A DNA stretch of 12,825 nt from NCBI GenBank assembly GCA_035648055.1, contig DASRMF010000135.1, forward strand, positions 1 to 12,825, given 5' to 3'. The notes beneath the pieces were generated by a model that had not been told where the DNA came from, did no database searches, and saw only the letters and a program-made list of their open reading frames with translations. Positions 1 through 6,678 of this stretch are shown here, piece after piece; positions within the stretch are counted from its first letter, which is position 1; every line of letters begins with the position of its first letter. The DNA comes from Sediminicultor sp035648055 (GTDB taxonomy: Bacteria; Atribacterota; Phoenicimicrobiia; Phoenicimicrobiales; Phoenicimicrobiaceae). Made by a program: the position numbers and the translations under genes.

Positions 1-88
1 AACTAAATAACCAGCTAACTAATCAATAAGTGAAGTAATGTGTAACATGTGATAAGTACCCTGTTTTTATAATTTCAGAAATTTAATC

Positions 89-109
89 TTATTACTTATT
101 ACTTGTTAC
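89..109. repeat. Heptad array, TTATTAC x3
   Basis: There are three consecutive 7-nt units: TTATTAC, TTATTAC and TTGTTAC. The period is exact and only one base differs. This is one of several short-period families that fill the gaps of this window. Confidence 0.8.
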
Positions 110-120
110 TGTATTTTTTG

Positions 121-148
121 CGATACTCGATACTATATACCCGATACT
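121..148. repeat. Heptad array, CGATACT x4
   Basis: Four consecutive 7-nt units are seen: CGATACT, CGATACT, ATATACC and CGATACT. The third is degenerate but stays in phase. No inverted partner (AGTATCG) was found nearby. Confidence 0.8.
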
Positions 149-160
149 TTCTTTTGCTAG

Positions 161-169
161 TGCTATATT
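161..169 (+). promoter_or_regulatory. Possible extended -10 promoter for mobA
   Basis: TGCTATATT fits the extended -10 pattern TGnTATAAT, with TATATT at 164-169. No good -35 is seen 17 nt upstream, which extended -10 promoters tolerate. The expected start near 176 would leave only about 7 nt before the ATG at 183. That could explain why mobA has no visible Shine-Dalgarno site. In such AT-rich DNA a chance match is quite possible. Confidence 0.3.
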
Positions 170-182
170 TTTTAGTAACAAA

Positions 183-830
183 ATGGTATTATATAACACT
201 ATGAAAATAAAAGATAAAAAATTACCTTCCTTAACTGCAATTATATTAGCAGGGGGGAAGAGTAGTAGAATGGGTCCCGATAAAAATAAGTCAATGCTCA
301 GATTAAATGGGAAGTATCTTATCGATATAGTTATATCAAAGCTCAAGTGTGTAGTAGGGGATAATATCATTATAGTTGGTCCTCCGGAAAAATACCTCTC
401 TTATAAACAGGTAGTACCAGACTTCTTCTCTCAGAAGGGTCCTTTGGTGGGGATATATTCTGGCTTAAAGGCATCTTCATCCCAATATAATTTAGTAGTG
501 GGTTGCGATATGCCTTTTTTAGAGGTAAAATTACTTAAGTATATGACAAAAATTATTAATTCTAATGATATAGTTATTCCCCATTATAGTGATGGCTATA
601 TAGAACCATTATGTGCCATTTATAGTAAAAGATGCTTGGAGACAATTGAAAGAAATTTAGCGGAGCATATTTTTTCTGTTAGAGCGATTTTCCCCCATTT
701 AAAGGTTAAATTTATTGAGGATGAAGAGATAAAAAAATATGATCCCAAGTTTTATTCATTTTTTAACGTGAACTTTAAACATGATTTTAGGAAAGCAGAA
801 GAGTTGATAAAAAAGAAGGAGACAGAATAA
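183..830 (+). CDS. mobA: Molybdenum cofactor guanylyltransferase MobA
   Basis: MobA transfers GMP from GTP to molybdopterin, giving the guanine dinucleotide cofactor used by DMSO-reductase-family enzymes such as formate dehydrogenase. The 215-residue length suits the family. The N-terminal nucleotide-binding signature LAGGKSSRMGPDK is at residues 22-34, GPLVGIYSGL at 86-95, and the metal-binding GCDMPF (Asp109) at 107-112. This is the single-domain form with no fused MobB. The ATG at 183 has no Shine-Dalgarno site. The in-frame ATG at 201 (Met7) would still precede the conserved core and has none either, so the start is open. fdhD begins on the base after the stop codon, implying co-transcription. 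The product probably serves a formate dehydrogenase encoded elsewhere. The family call is secure; the exact start is not. Confidence 0.93.
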   Translation: MVLYNTMKIKDKKLPSLTAIILAGGKSSRMGPDKNKSMLRLNGKYLIDIVISKLKCVVGDNIIIVGPPEKYLSYKQVVPDFFSQKGPLVGIYSGLKASSSQYNLVVGCDMPFLEVKLLKYMTKIINSNDIVIPHYSDGYIEPLCAIYSKRCLETIERNLAEHIFSVRAIFPHLKVKFIEDEEIKKYDPKFYSFFNVNFKHDFRKAEELIKKKETE

Positions 831-1610
831 TTGTTTGTTGAGGAAAAAGGAACAGAGGTAAATTTAACTCGAATTGAAGGAAACAAGAGAGAGGAAATTT
901 CAGATTTAGTAGCAAGAGAAACTATTTTTACTATCTTGCTAAATAAAAAAAAGTTAGTAACCTTAAATTGCAGTCCCGAAAAATATAAATATTTAGGATT
1001 GGGTTTTCTTTATACTTCAGGTATTTTACAAAAGAAAGAGGATATTATATCTTTAGATATAAATGAAAAACAAAGCTTAATGGATATAAAAATTAAAGGC
1101 GTTTCTTTATCGTCAGAAGATATCATTAATAGTAATTTATGGATAGGAAGTTACCAGCAATTAGAAGAACAGAAAGAGATCCCCCTATCTACCGATACTT
1201 ATTTAAAAATTAGCAGCAATTTGGTTTATTCTCTTATTTCTGAAATGCAGGAAAGAGCTAATTTTTTTAAATTGACCGGAGGGGTGCATAGTTGTGCTTT
1301 GGCTGATAAGCAGGGTTCTATAATATTGTTTACCGAAGATATCAGCCGTTATAATACTATCGATAAAATATTAGGGGAAGCCCTTGTAAATAACATTACC
1401 ACTGAAGATAAAATAATATTAACCTCTTGCCGTATAACTTCAGGAATTTTAAAAAAGATTATTATCGGGAAGCTTTCAATAGTTATTTCCAGGGCAGCTC
1501 CGACAGACCTTGCTATAAAGCTAGCCGAAAAAGTGGGTATAACTCTGGTAGGATTTGTTCGAGGGGAAAGGATGAATATTTATACTCATCCCCAACGGAT
1601 AGAAGTTTAG
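831..1610 (+). CDS. fdhD: FdhD-family sulfur carrier/sulfurtransferase for formate dehydrogenase
   Basis: FdhD passes sulfur from a cysteine desulfurase to the Mo/W-bis-MGD cofactor, which formate dehydrogenase needs for activity. This 259-residue protein shows the family signatures LTGGVHSC (148-155), EDISRYNTIDK (169-179), SCRITSG (199-205) and RAAPT (221-225), and a C-terminal RGERMNIYTHPQRI block. It starts at TTG directly after the mobA stop codon, with AAGGAG at 816-821 nine bases upstream, so translation is probably coupled. One oddity: the loop where E. coli FdhD has its CxxC motif (here about 100-115, around IGSYQQLEEQ) holds no cysteine. Cysteines are at 47, 155 and 200 only. It may use a different sulfur-carrying cysteine, or act only in cofactor binding. 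The family call is firm; the active-site chemistry is uncertain. Confidence 0.92.
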   Translation: MFVEEKGTEVNLTRIEGNKREEISDLVARETIFTILLNKKKLVTLNCSPEKYKYLGLGFLYTSGILQKKEDIISLDINEKQSLMDIKIKGVSLSSEDIINSNLWIGSYQQLEEQKEIPLSTDTYLKISSNLVYSLISEMQERANFFKLTGGVHSCALADKQGSIILFTEDISRYNTIDKILGEALVNNITTEDKIILTSCRITSGILKKIIIGKLSIVISRAAPTDLAIKLAEKVGITLVGFVRGERMNIYTHPQRIEV

Positions 1611-1614
1611 TTAA

Positions 1615-2052
1615 TTGATACAAGGAATGGTTAAACAGATTATGCCAGAAGAAGAGATAATTATTGCTATTGATCCGGGAACCAAAAAGTGTGGCTATGC
1701 AGTGGTGGATTATAGTTTAAGTGTTTTACAAAGAGAAGTTATTTCCACAGAGGAAATAACGAAGGCTATCGAAAATAGTTTAAATATCTACAAGGTAGAT
1801 AAAATTATTTTAGGAAACGGCACTAATTACAAAAGTATAGAAGAGAAATTGAAAAACCAATTTCCTCAATTAAAGATAATTTTAATCGAGGAGGAATTCA
1901 GCACTTTAGAAGCGAGAAAAAAATACTTTGAAGCACATCCGCCTCAAGGTATTTCTAAACTTATTCCTTTATCCTTAAGAGTGCCCCCTGGTTATTATGA
2001 TGATTTTGCAGCAGTGCTTTTAGCAGAAAAGTATTTTAGAAATAGTGAATAG
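1615..2052 (+). CDS. RuvX/YqgF-like RNase H-fold nuclease, role in this cluster unknown
   Basis: This 145-residue protein has the RuvC/YqgF-type RNase H fold. The first strand carries IAIDPGTKKCGYAVVD (17-32, Asp20). Next come ILGNGT (65-70) and an acidic IEEEFSTLEAR stretch (91-101). DDFAAVLLAEKY (129-140) places the late catalytic Asp. YqgF/RuvX family members act in 16S rRNA maturation or as predicted Holliday-junction resolvases. This member is divergent, so either activity, or neither, is possible. The TTG at 1615 lies four bases after fdhD. ATGs at 1627 and 1642 are alternatives, the latter with AAGGA at 1622-1626 but a long 15-nt spacing, so the start is uncertain. The stop codon and the last residues (RNSE) lie inside a repeat element, suggesting that the original C-terminus was replaced. 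It sits between fdhD and the hyp genes. Confidence 0.78.
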   Translation: MIQGMVKQIMPEEEIIIAIDPGTKKCGYAVVDYSLSVLQREVISTEEITKAIENSLNIYKVDKIILGNGTNYKSIEEKLKNQFPQLKIILIEEEFSTLEARKKYFEAHPPQGISKLIPLSLRVPPGYYDDFAAVLLAEKYFRNSE

Positions 2053-2164
2053 TCGTTAGTCGTTAGCTAAAATCCTTTGAAAAACTTTTTAGCTATCTGA
2101 TTTAATAGTTGCGCAGTTTATTTTGCCTTTGTTCTATATTCACTAGATACTAACGACTAATTTA
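2043..2164 (+). repeat. About 120-nt dispersed element, copy 1, with inverted heptad arms
   Basis: The left arm is TAGTGAA, TAGTCGT, TAGTCGT (2043-2063). The right arm is TATTCAC, TAGATAC, TAACGAC, TAATTTA (2137-2164). TAGTCGTTAGT at 2050-2060 is perfectly complementary to ACTAACGACTA at 2149-2159. TAGTGAATA at 2043-2051 can instead pair with 2137-2145. The core contains CCTTTGAAAAACTTTTTA. Read as its reverse complement, the gap after hypF (5171-5290) aligns with this one through the left arm, that core motif, AATAGTT, and a near-identical end (ATTCACTAGATACT against ATTCACTAAATACT). No coding capacity is seen. MITE-like is an inference; mobility is not shown. The element overlaps the last ten bases of the upstream gene. 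Confidence 0.75.
2064..2095 (+). terminator. Hairpin just after the RuvX/YqgF-like stop codon, terminator only possible
   Basis: TAGCTAAAA (2064-2072) and TTTTAGCTA (2087-2095) form a perfect 9-bp stem with a 14-nt loop, 11 bases after the stop codon. The stem is AT-rich and no clean T-run follows, so intrinsic termination would be weak. RNA 3'-end stabilisation, or a structure belonging to the repeat element itself, is equally plausible. Confidence 0.3.
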
Positions 2165-2236
2165 GTTTTGCAAGATGAATTGGCAATTTTGTAAATTGAA
2201 GAACAACATTATATTATATTTATACGGAGGAGAAAA

Positions 2237-2902
2237 ATGACTCGAGTAAAAGTATTTACCAATATTTTAAAAGTTAATGATAATATAGCCCAAAAAAACA
2301 GAGACATATTTAATAAAAACAAAGTTTATACTATTAATCTAATGAGTTCTCCCGGGTCTGGAAAGACCAGTCTTTTAGAAAGGACCATAGATTCACTGAA
2401 GAATGAATTAAAGATTGCAGTTATAGAGGGAGATCTTCAAACTACTAATGACGCTGATAGGATAGGGAAATATAATATTCCGGTAACTCAAATAAATACT
2501 GACGGAGCTTGCCATCTTGATGCTAATATGATAGATGGTGTATTAGGTAACTATAATTTTAAAGAAATTGACCTTTTTGTCATTGAAAATGTAGGCAATT
2601 TAGTTTGCCCGGCAGGATTTGATTTGGGGGAAGATGATAGGATAGTGATGGTGAGTATACCCGAAGGGGACGACAAGCCTATAAAATATCCGGTGATGTT
2701 TCGCAAAGCAAGTGTGGTTTTAATAAATAAAATTGATTTATTAGCTTATACAAATTTTAATATGGATAAAGTAAAAAAAGATGCATTAAACATTAACCCC
2801 AATTTAAAGATATTTGAAATTTCTTGTCAGACCGGAGAAGGTTTAGATAACTGGTTCGATTGGCTAAGAGAACAGGTAAGAAAAAAAAGAGATGAAGATT
2901 AG
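2237..2902 (+). CDS. hypB: Hydrogenase nickel-incorporation GTPase HypB
   Basis: HypB is a SIMIBI-class GTPase that, with HypA, loads Ni into the large subunit of [NiFe] hydrogenases. The 221-residue protein shows Walker A SSPGSGKTS (37-45), the metal-site pair Cys92-His93 in GACHLDA, Cys124 in GNLVCPAGFDLGE, and the guanine-specificity motif NKIDLL (164-169). It lacks both the N-terminal CCxxC-type high-affinity Ni site of E. coli HypB and a His-rich nickel-storage stretch, so it is the minimal form. GGAGG at 2226-2230 lies six bases before the ATG. hypF starts 11 bases before the hypB stop, implying coupled translation. No hypA lies beside it, so its nickel partner must be encoded elsewhere. 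Confidence 0.97.
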   Translation: MTRVKVFTNILKVNDNIAQKNRDIFNKNKVYTINLMSSPGSGKTSLLERTIDSLKNELKIAVIEGDLQTTNDADRIGKYNIPVTQINTDGACHLDANMIDGVLGNYNFKEIDLFVIENVGNLVCPAGFDLGEDDRIVMVSIPEGDDKPIKYPVMFRKASVVLINKIDLLAYTNFNMDKVKKDALNINPNLKIFEISCQTGEGLDNWFDWLREQVRKKRDED

Positions 2903-5186
2903 AAAAAACATCATTATCAAAGGCATTGTCCAGGGGGTCGGCTTCCGACCCTTTATTCATAAATTAGTACAAAATTACAATCTATCAGGTTGGGTAGTTA
3001 ATTCAAATCAGGGTGTGGAAATAGAAGTTGAGGGAAAGACAGAAGAGATAAATAGTTTTGTTAGTGATATAAAAAAGAAACTCCCTCCTTTGGCCAGGAT
3101 TGAAAAGATAGAAGTAAATCAACTTCCCTTAATAGGCTATAAAGAATTCTCCATTAAGAAAAGTATAGTTAAAGAAGGGAATAGTTTTGTTTTAGTCTCA
3201 CCGGATATAAGTATATGCGAAGACTGTCTGCAAGAATTATTCGACCCTCATAATCGACGTTTCCGTTATCCTTTTATTAATTGTACTAACTGTGGTCCCC
3301 GTTTTACCATTATAAAAGACATTCCCTATGATCGCGAGAAGACTACTATGAGTATTTTTAAAATGTGCTCACAGTGTCAGGGCGAGTATGACAACATAGA
3401 AAATAGAAGATATCACGCTCAACCTAATGCCTGTGCCGATTGTGGTCCACAGGTATCTCTTTACCAAAATAAAAGAAAAATAGAAGGTATTGATGACCCT
3501 ATAGAAGGGGCGGTTAAACTCTTAAAAGAGGGGAAAATAGGTGCGATTAAGGGGTTGGGAGGTTTTCATTTAGCTTGTGATGCCACCAATAATAAAGCTG
3601 TTGCAAGATTACGGTGGTTAAAAAATAGAAAGGCTAAACCCTTTGCTATAATGTCTTTTAATTTAGAAAAAATTATGCAATATTGCAAACTCGGGGAGAA
3701 AGAAAAAGAATGGTTGGTGAATCGGGCTAGGCCAATTGTCCTTTTACAGAAAAAGGAAGATAGCTTAATTTCTCCATTGGTAGCCCCGCGCAATAATTAT
3801 TTGGGGGTAATGTTACCTTATACCCCCCTTCACTATCTATTATTAAAAGACAATTTTACTGCTTTAATAATGACCAGTGGCAATATTACTGATCAGCCAA
3901 TAATTGGTGATAATCTTGAAGCCTTAGAGAAGTTAGATCGAATAGTTGATTTTTTTCTTCTCTACGACAGAGATATATTTAACCGCTGTGATGATTCTGT
4001 ATTAAAGATTATAAATAGCGATAATGTGTTTTTTCGAAGATCAAGAGGATTTGTGCCTCATCCTATAATTCTTGATTTCAAGCTAAAGGAAGTATTGGCT
4101 TTAGGTGGGGAATTAAAAAATACCATTAGTTTTTCTAAAGAGAATTACATTTTTCTCAGTCAATATTTGGGGGATTTAAAGAGTGTAGAAACTTTGGAAT
4201 TTTTTAAAGAGTCTATAAAAAGTTTCAAAAAAATGTTTAGAGTAAAGCCTGAAATTATTGCCTGCGACCTTCATCCTGATTACCTCTCTACCCAATACGC
4301 AGAGGAAATAAAAGTTAAAGAGGGATTAAAAGTGGTAAAAGTTCAGCATCATCATGCCCATATAGTAAGTTGTATGGCTGAAAACAATGTTAAGGAAAAA
4401 GTGATTGGGGTGGCTTATGATGGAACCGGTTATGGAGATGATGGTAATATATGGGGAGGAGAATTTTTTCTGTGTGATCTTAAAAAATATTCTCGAGTAG
4501 GTCATTTAAAATATTATCCCTTACCCGGGGGAGATAAGGCTATTATAGAACCCTGGAGGATGGCTTATAGTTATTTATATTCTATCTATGGCCCAAAGGC
4601 AAAAACACTCGATATAGATTTTAACCGCAGAATGGATTATGATAAATTATCTATTATCGAAAAGATGATCGACAAAAATATAAACTCTCCTCTTACTTCC
4701 AGTTGCGGACGTCTTTTTGATGCAGGATCTTCATTAATTGGGATAAGAGATGAGATAAGTTATGAAGGTCAGGCAGCAATGGAATTAGAATCGTTTTGCG
4801 TATCTGAGATAACAGAAAGATATAAATTTAATATATACAAAGAAGAAGAGAAATTTATTATTGACCCTCAAGAAATTTTTATAGATATAATTGCAGACCT
4901 TAAAAAAGGATTAGATAAAAAGGTAATGGCTGCCAAATTTCACAATACTGTAGCTGAGTTTACGGTAGATTTATGTGGTAAAATAAGAAAAAATACCGGA
5001 ATTAATGAAATTGCTTTAAGTGGAGGGGTATTTCAAAATAAATATTTAACCGAAAAAGTTGTATTCTTATTAGAAGATAAAGGGTTTAAAGTATATATCC
5101 AGAGAAAAGTTCCCCCTAATGATGGGGGCATATCCCTTGGACAGGCAGTAGTAGCAGGAAGTGAAGAATCAGTATTTAGTGAATAG
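2892..5186 (+). CDS. hypF: Carbamoyltransferase HypF (hydrogenase CN-ligand synthesis)
   Basis: HypF uses carbamoyl phosphate and ATP to carbamoylate the C-terminal cysteine of HypE, the first step in making the cyanide ligands of [NiFe] hydrogenase. All domains are present in 764 residues. These are an acylphosphatase-like domain (1-90; VQGVGFRPF with Arg19, Asn37), two zinc-finger modules (Cys109/112/131/134 and Cys159/162/181/184), a YrdC-like domain (about 200-390; KPFAIM 249-254, RRSRGFVPHPI 382-392) and a Kae1-like domain (about 400-760; metal-site HHHAH 486-490, DGTGYG 510-515, SGGVFQN 710-716). The ATG overlaps hypB by 11 bases. The last residues (SVFSE) and the TAG stop are encoded by a 14-nt tandem repeat belonging to the downstream element. 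The catalytic core is unaffected, because the repeat-derived tail begins after the conserved Kae1 C-terminus. Confidence 0.97.
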   Translation: MKIRKNIIIKGIVQGVGFRPFIHKLVQNYNLSGWVVNSNQGVEIEVEGKTEEINSFVSDIKKKLPPLARIEKIEVNQLPLIGYKEFSIKKSIVKEGNSFVLVSPDISICEDCLQELFDPHNRRFRYPFINCTNCGPRFTIIKDIPYDREKTTMSIFKMCSQCQGEYDNIENRRYHAQPNACADCGPQVSLYQNKRKIEGIDDPIEGAVKLLKEGKIGAIKGLGGFHLACDATNNKAVARLRWLKNRKAKPFAIMSFNLEKIMQYCKLGEKEKEWLVNRARPIVLLQKKEDSLISPLVAPRNNYLGVMLPYTPLHYLLLKDNFTALIMTSGNITDQPIIGDNLEALEKLDRIVDFFLLYDRDIFNRCDDSVLKIINSDNVFFRRSRGFVPHPIILDFKLKEVLALGGELKNTISFSKENYIFLSQYLGDLKSVETLEFFKESIKSFKKMFRVKPEIIACDLHPDYLSTQYAEEIKVKEGLKVVKVQHHHAHIVSCMAENNVKEKVIGVAYDGTGYGDDGNIWGGEFFLCDLKKYSRVGHLKYYPLPGGDKAIIEPWRMAYSYLYSIYGPKAKTLDIDFNRRMDYDKLSIIEKMIDKNINSPLTSSCGRLFDAGSSLIGIRDEISYEGQAAMELESFCVSEITERYKFNIYKEEEKFIIDPQEIFIDIIADLKKGLDKKVMAAKFHNTVAEFTVDLCGKIRKNTGINEIALSGGVFQNKYLTEKVVFLLEDKGFKVYIQRKVPPNDGGISLGQAVVAGSEESVFSE

Positions 5187-5290
5187 TATTTAGTGAATGC
5201 TAAATAAAAACAAAAACCACATAACTATTGTTTAAATTAATAAAAAGTTTTTACAAAGTATTTTCACTAACGACTATTCACTAACGACTA
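5171..5290 (-). repeat. About 120-nt dispersed element, copy 2, inverted relative to copy 1
   Basis: The left arm is AGTATTTAGTGAAT repeated twice without error (5171-5198). The right arm is TTCACTAACGACTA repeated twice without error (5263-5290). Each 14-mer is two heptads. The arms are complementary at 12 of every 14 positions, so a 28-bp imperfect hairpin could form around a 64-nt core. The core holds the palindrome TAAAAAGTTTTTA (5241-5253). The reverse complement of this interval aligns with 2043-2164. Bases 5171-5186 are also the end of hypF, including its stop codon. No protein is encoded. Confidence 0.8.
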
Positions 5291-5292
5291 AT

Positions 5293-5348
5293 TTAATTGG
5301 TAAATTGGAGAATCGGATAATTGGGTAATTGGCCAATCGGTCAATTAA
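5293..5348. repeat. Octad array NNAATTGG x7 upstream of hypC
   Basis: There are seven in-phase 8-nt units: TTAATTGG, TAAATTGG, AGAATCGG, ATAATTGG, GTAATTGG, CCAATCGG and TCAATTAA. The outer TTAATTG (5293-5299) and CAATTAA (5342-5348) are inverted, and ATTGGCCAAT at 5328-5337 is palindromic. The first three units recur in the same order at 7806-7829. The array ends 18 bases before the hypC Shine-Dalgarno site. Confidence 0.85.
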
Positions 5349-5380
5349 TTTATAGCTCACATTTATAGGAGGAAAAAAGA

Positions 5381-5596
5381 ATGTGTTTGGCAATACCAGG
5401 GAAAGTTAAAAAAATATTTGATGACCATACAGCGGAAATAGAAATCGGAGGAATTGTTAAGAATGCGAGTTTAGATCTAATCCCTCGAGTTGTAGTGGGC
5501 GATTACGTGCTCTTACATGCTGGTTTTGCCATTGAAGTTATTGACCAAGAAAAAGCTTTGGAAATATTTAGAGCCTGGGAGGGGAAGTTAGATTGA
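5381..5596 (+). CDS. hypC: Hydrogenase maturation chaperone HypC
   Basis: HypC (HybG/HypC family) is a small OB-fold chaperone. With HypD it carries the Fe(CN)2CO unit and delivers it to the hydrogenase large-subunit precursor. The 71-residue protein starts MCLAIPG, with the essential Cys2 exposed once the initiator Met is removed. It continues with the family core GDYVLLHAGFAIEVIDQEKA (40-59). AGGAGG at 5367-5372 gives ideal spacing to the ATG. The stop codon overlaps the hypD TTG start (TTGA at 5593-5596), so the two partners of the HypC-HypD complex are probably made by coupled translation. About 195 bases of repeat-filled DNA separate it from hypF. Whether one transcript spans that gap cannot be read from sequence. 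Confidence 0.96.
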   Translation: MCLAIPGKVKKIFDDHTAEIEIGGIVKNASLDLIPRVVVGDYVLLHAGFAIEVIDQEKALEIFRAWEGKLD

Positions 5597-6678
5597 AATA
5601 TGTTGATGAGTATAGAAATAAAGAAATAGCCCAGAAAATTCTCCGGCAAATTAAAAGTATTTCCAAAAAGAAGATTAATTTAATGGAGGTTTGCGGAACT
5701 CATACTGTAGCTATATTTAGAAATGGAATCAGGAAAATATTACCCTCAAATATTAATCTTATCTCCGGACCAGGTTGCCCGGTATGTGTTACCCCTATTT
5801 CCTATATCGATGAAATAATTGCCCTATCCAGGGAAGAGGGTTTTATTATAACTACTTTTGGAGATATGATTAGGGTTCCGGGCTCTACCTCTTCTTTAGA
5901 AAAAGAAAAGACCGATGGAGCAGATATCAGGATTGTTTATTCTACTTTAGATGCTTTAAAGATCGCTCAGGATAATTCTTCTAAAGAAGTTGTATTTATG
6001 GGGGTGGGATTCGAGACAACTTCTCCTACCATAGCCAGTGCTGTCTTAAAAGCTCAAAAAGAAAAGATTAGCAATTTTTCCGTTTTGAGCGTAGCAAAGA
6101 TTATGCCCCCCGCAATGAAAGCCTTATTAGAAGGTAAAGAAGTAAACATTGATGGTTTTATCTGCCCCGGGCATGTAAGTGCAATTATCGGGAGTCAACC
6201 TTACAACTTTATTACTACTCAATATAAAATACCCTGTGTTATCTGCGGATTTGAGCCTTTGGATATCCTGCAGACCATCTATATGCTGGTTAAACAGATT
6301 GAAGATGGCAGGGCAGAGGTAGAAATACAATATGAACGAGCAGTTAAACCTGAAGGGAACAAGATTGCCCTGAATAAAATTAATGAGGTATTTGAGGTAG
6401 TTGATTCCGATTGGAGGGGGATAGGCAATATCTCTCTTAGCGGTTTAGAAATAAAAGATAAATATGGGCAATTTAATGCTAGAAAATTCGAAGTAGAAAT
6501 AGAAGAAACAAAAGAACCAAGAGGGTGCCGTTGCGGAGAAGTATTAAGAGGAGTGATAACCCCGCCTGAATGTCCTCTTTTCAGAGTGGTTTGCACTCCC
6601 GAAAATCCTCAAGGAGCATGTATGGTTTCAACCGAAGGCACTTGCGCCGCGTATTATAAATATGAAAGGGAAAAATAA
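5593..6678 (+). CDS. hypD: Hydrogenase maturation scaffold HypD
   Basis: HypD is the iron-sulfur scaffold on which the Fe(CN)2CO group is assembled with HypC. The 361-residue protein carries all signatures. These are EVCGTHT (Cys34, 32-38), GPGCPVC (59-65), TTFGDMIRVPG (87-97), GFETTSP (139-145), PGHVSAIIG (192-200) and ICGFEPLDILQ (217-227). The C-terminal cysteine-rich region has Cys312, 314, 327, 334, 343 and 351, which includes the ligands of the [4Fe-4S] cluster. The start is TTG, overlapping the hypC stop codon by four bases and preceded by GGGAGGGG (5577-5584). A downstream start would remove residues expected in the first helix. hypE starts on the last base of its stop codon. Confidence 0.97.
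   Translation: MKYVDEYRNKEIAQKILRQIKSISKKKINLMEVCGTHTVAIFRNGIRKILPSNINLISGPGCPVCVTPISYIDEIIALSREEGFIITTFGDMIRVPGSTSSLEKEKTDGADIRIVYSTLDALKIAQDNSSKEVVFMGVGFETTSPTIASAVLKAQKEKISNFSVLSVAKIMPPAMKALLEGKEVNIDGFICPGHVSAIIGSQPYNFITTQYKIPCVICGFEPLDILQTIYMLVKQIEDGRAEVEIQYERAVKPEGNKIALNKINEVFEVVDSDWRGIGNISLSGLEIKDKYGQFNARKFEVEIEETKEPRGCRCGEVLRGVITPPECPLFRVVCTPENPQGACMVSTEGTCAAYYKYEREK

Larger units (their letters stand above)
1..182. other. Noncoding leader region with short-period repeats
   Basis: I see no credible gene here. Positions 26-60 are a loose GTAA/GATA-rich stretch with roughly 7-nt spacing. It is partly complementary to the TTATTAC array at 89-109, as if the two were degenerate inverted arms around an AT-rich core at 61-87. 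A second, different heptad array lies at 121-148. Any gene upstream ends before the window. A possible extended -10 element at 161-169 lies just before mobA. Confidence 0.6.

Noticed and set aside
92..370. Minus-strand open frame of 92 codons opposite mobA
   Set aside because: It overlaps the MobA signature on the other strand and the repeat arrays, and has no recognisable domain.
2189..2217. TTGTAA-17-TATTAT as a hypB promoter
   Set aside because: The predicted start would fall at or next to the Shine-Dalgarno site (2226-2230), leaving it almost no leader. The -35 is weak, and AT-rich DNA gives many such matches.
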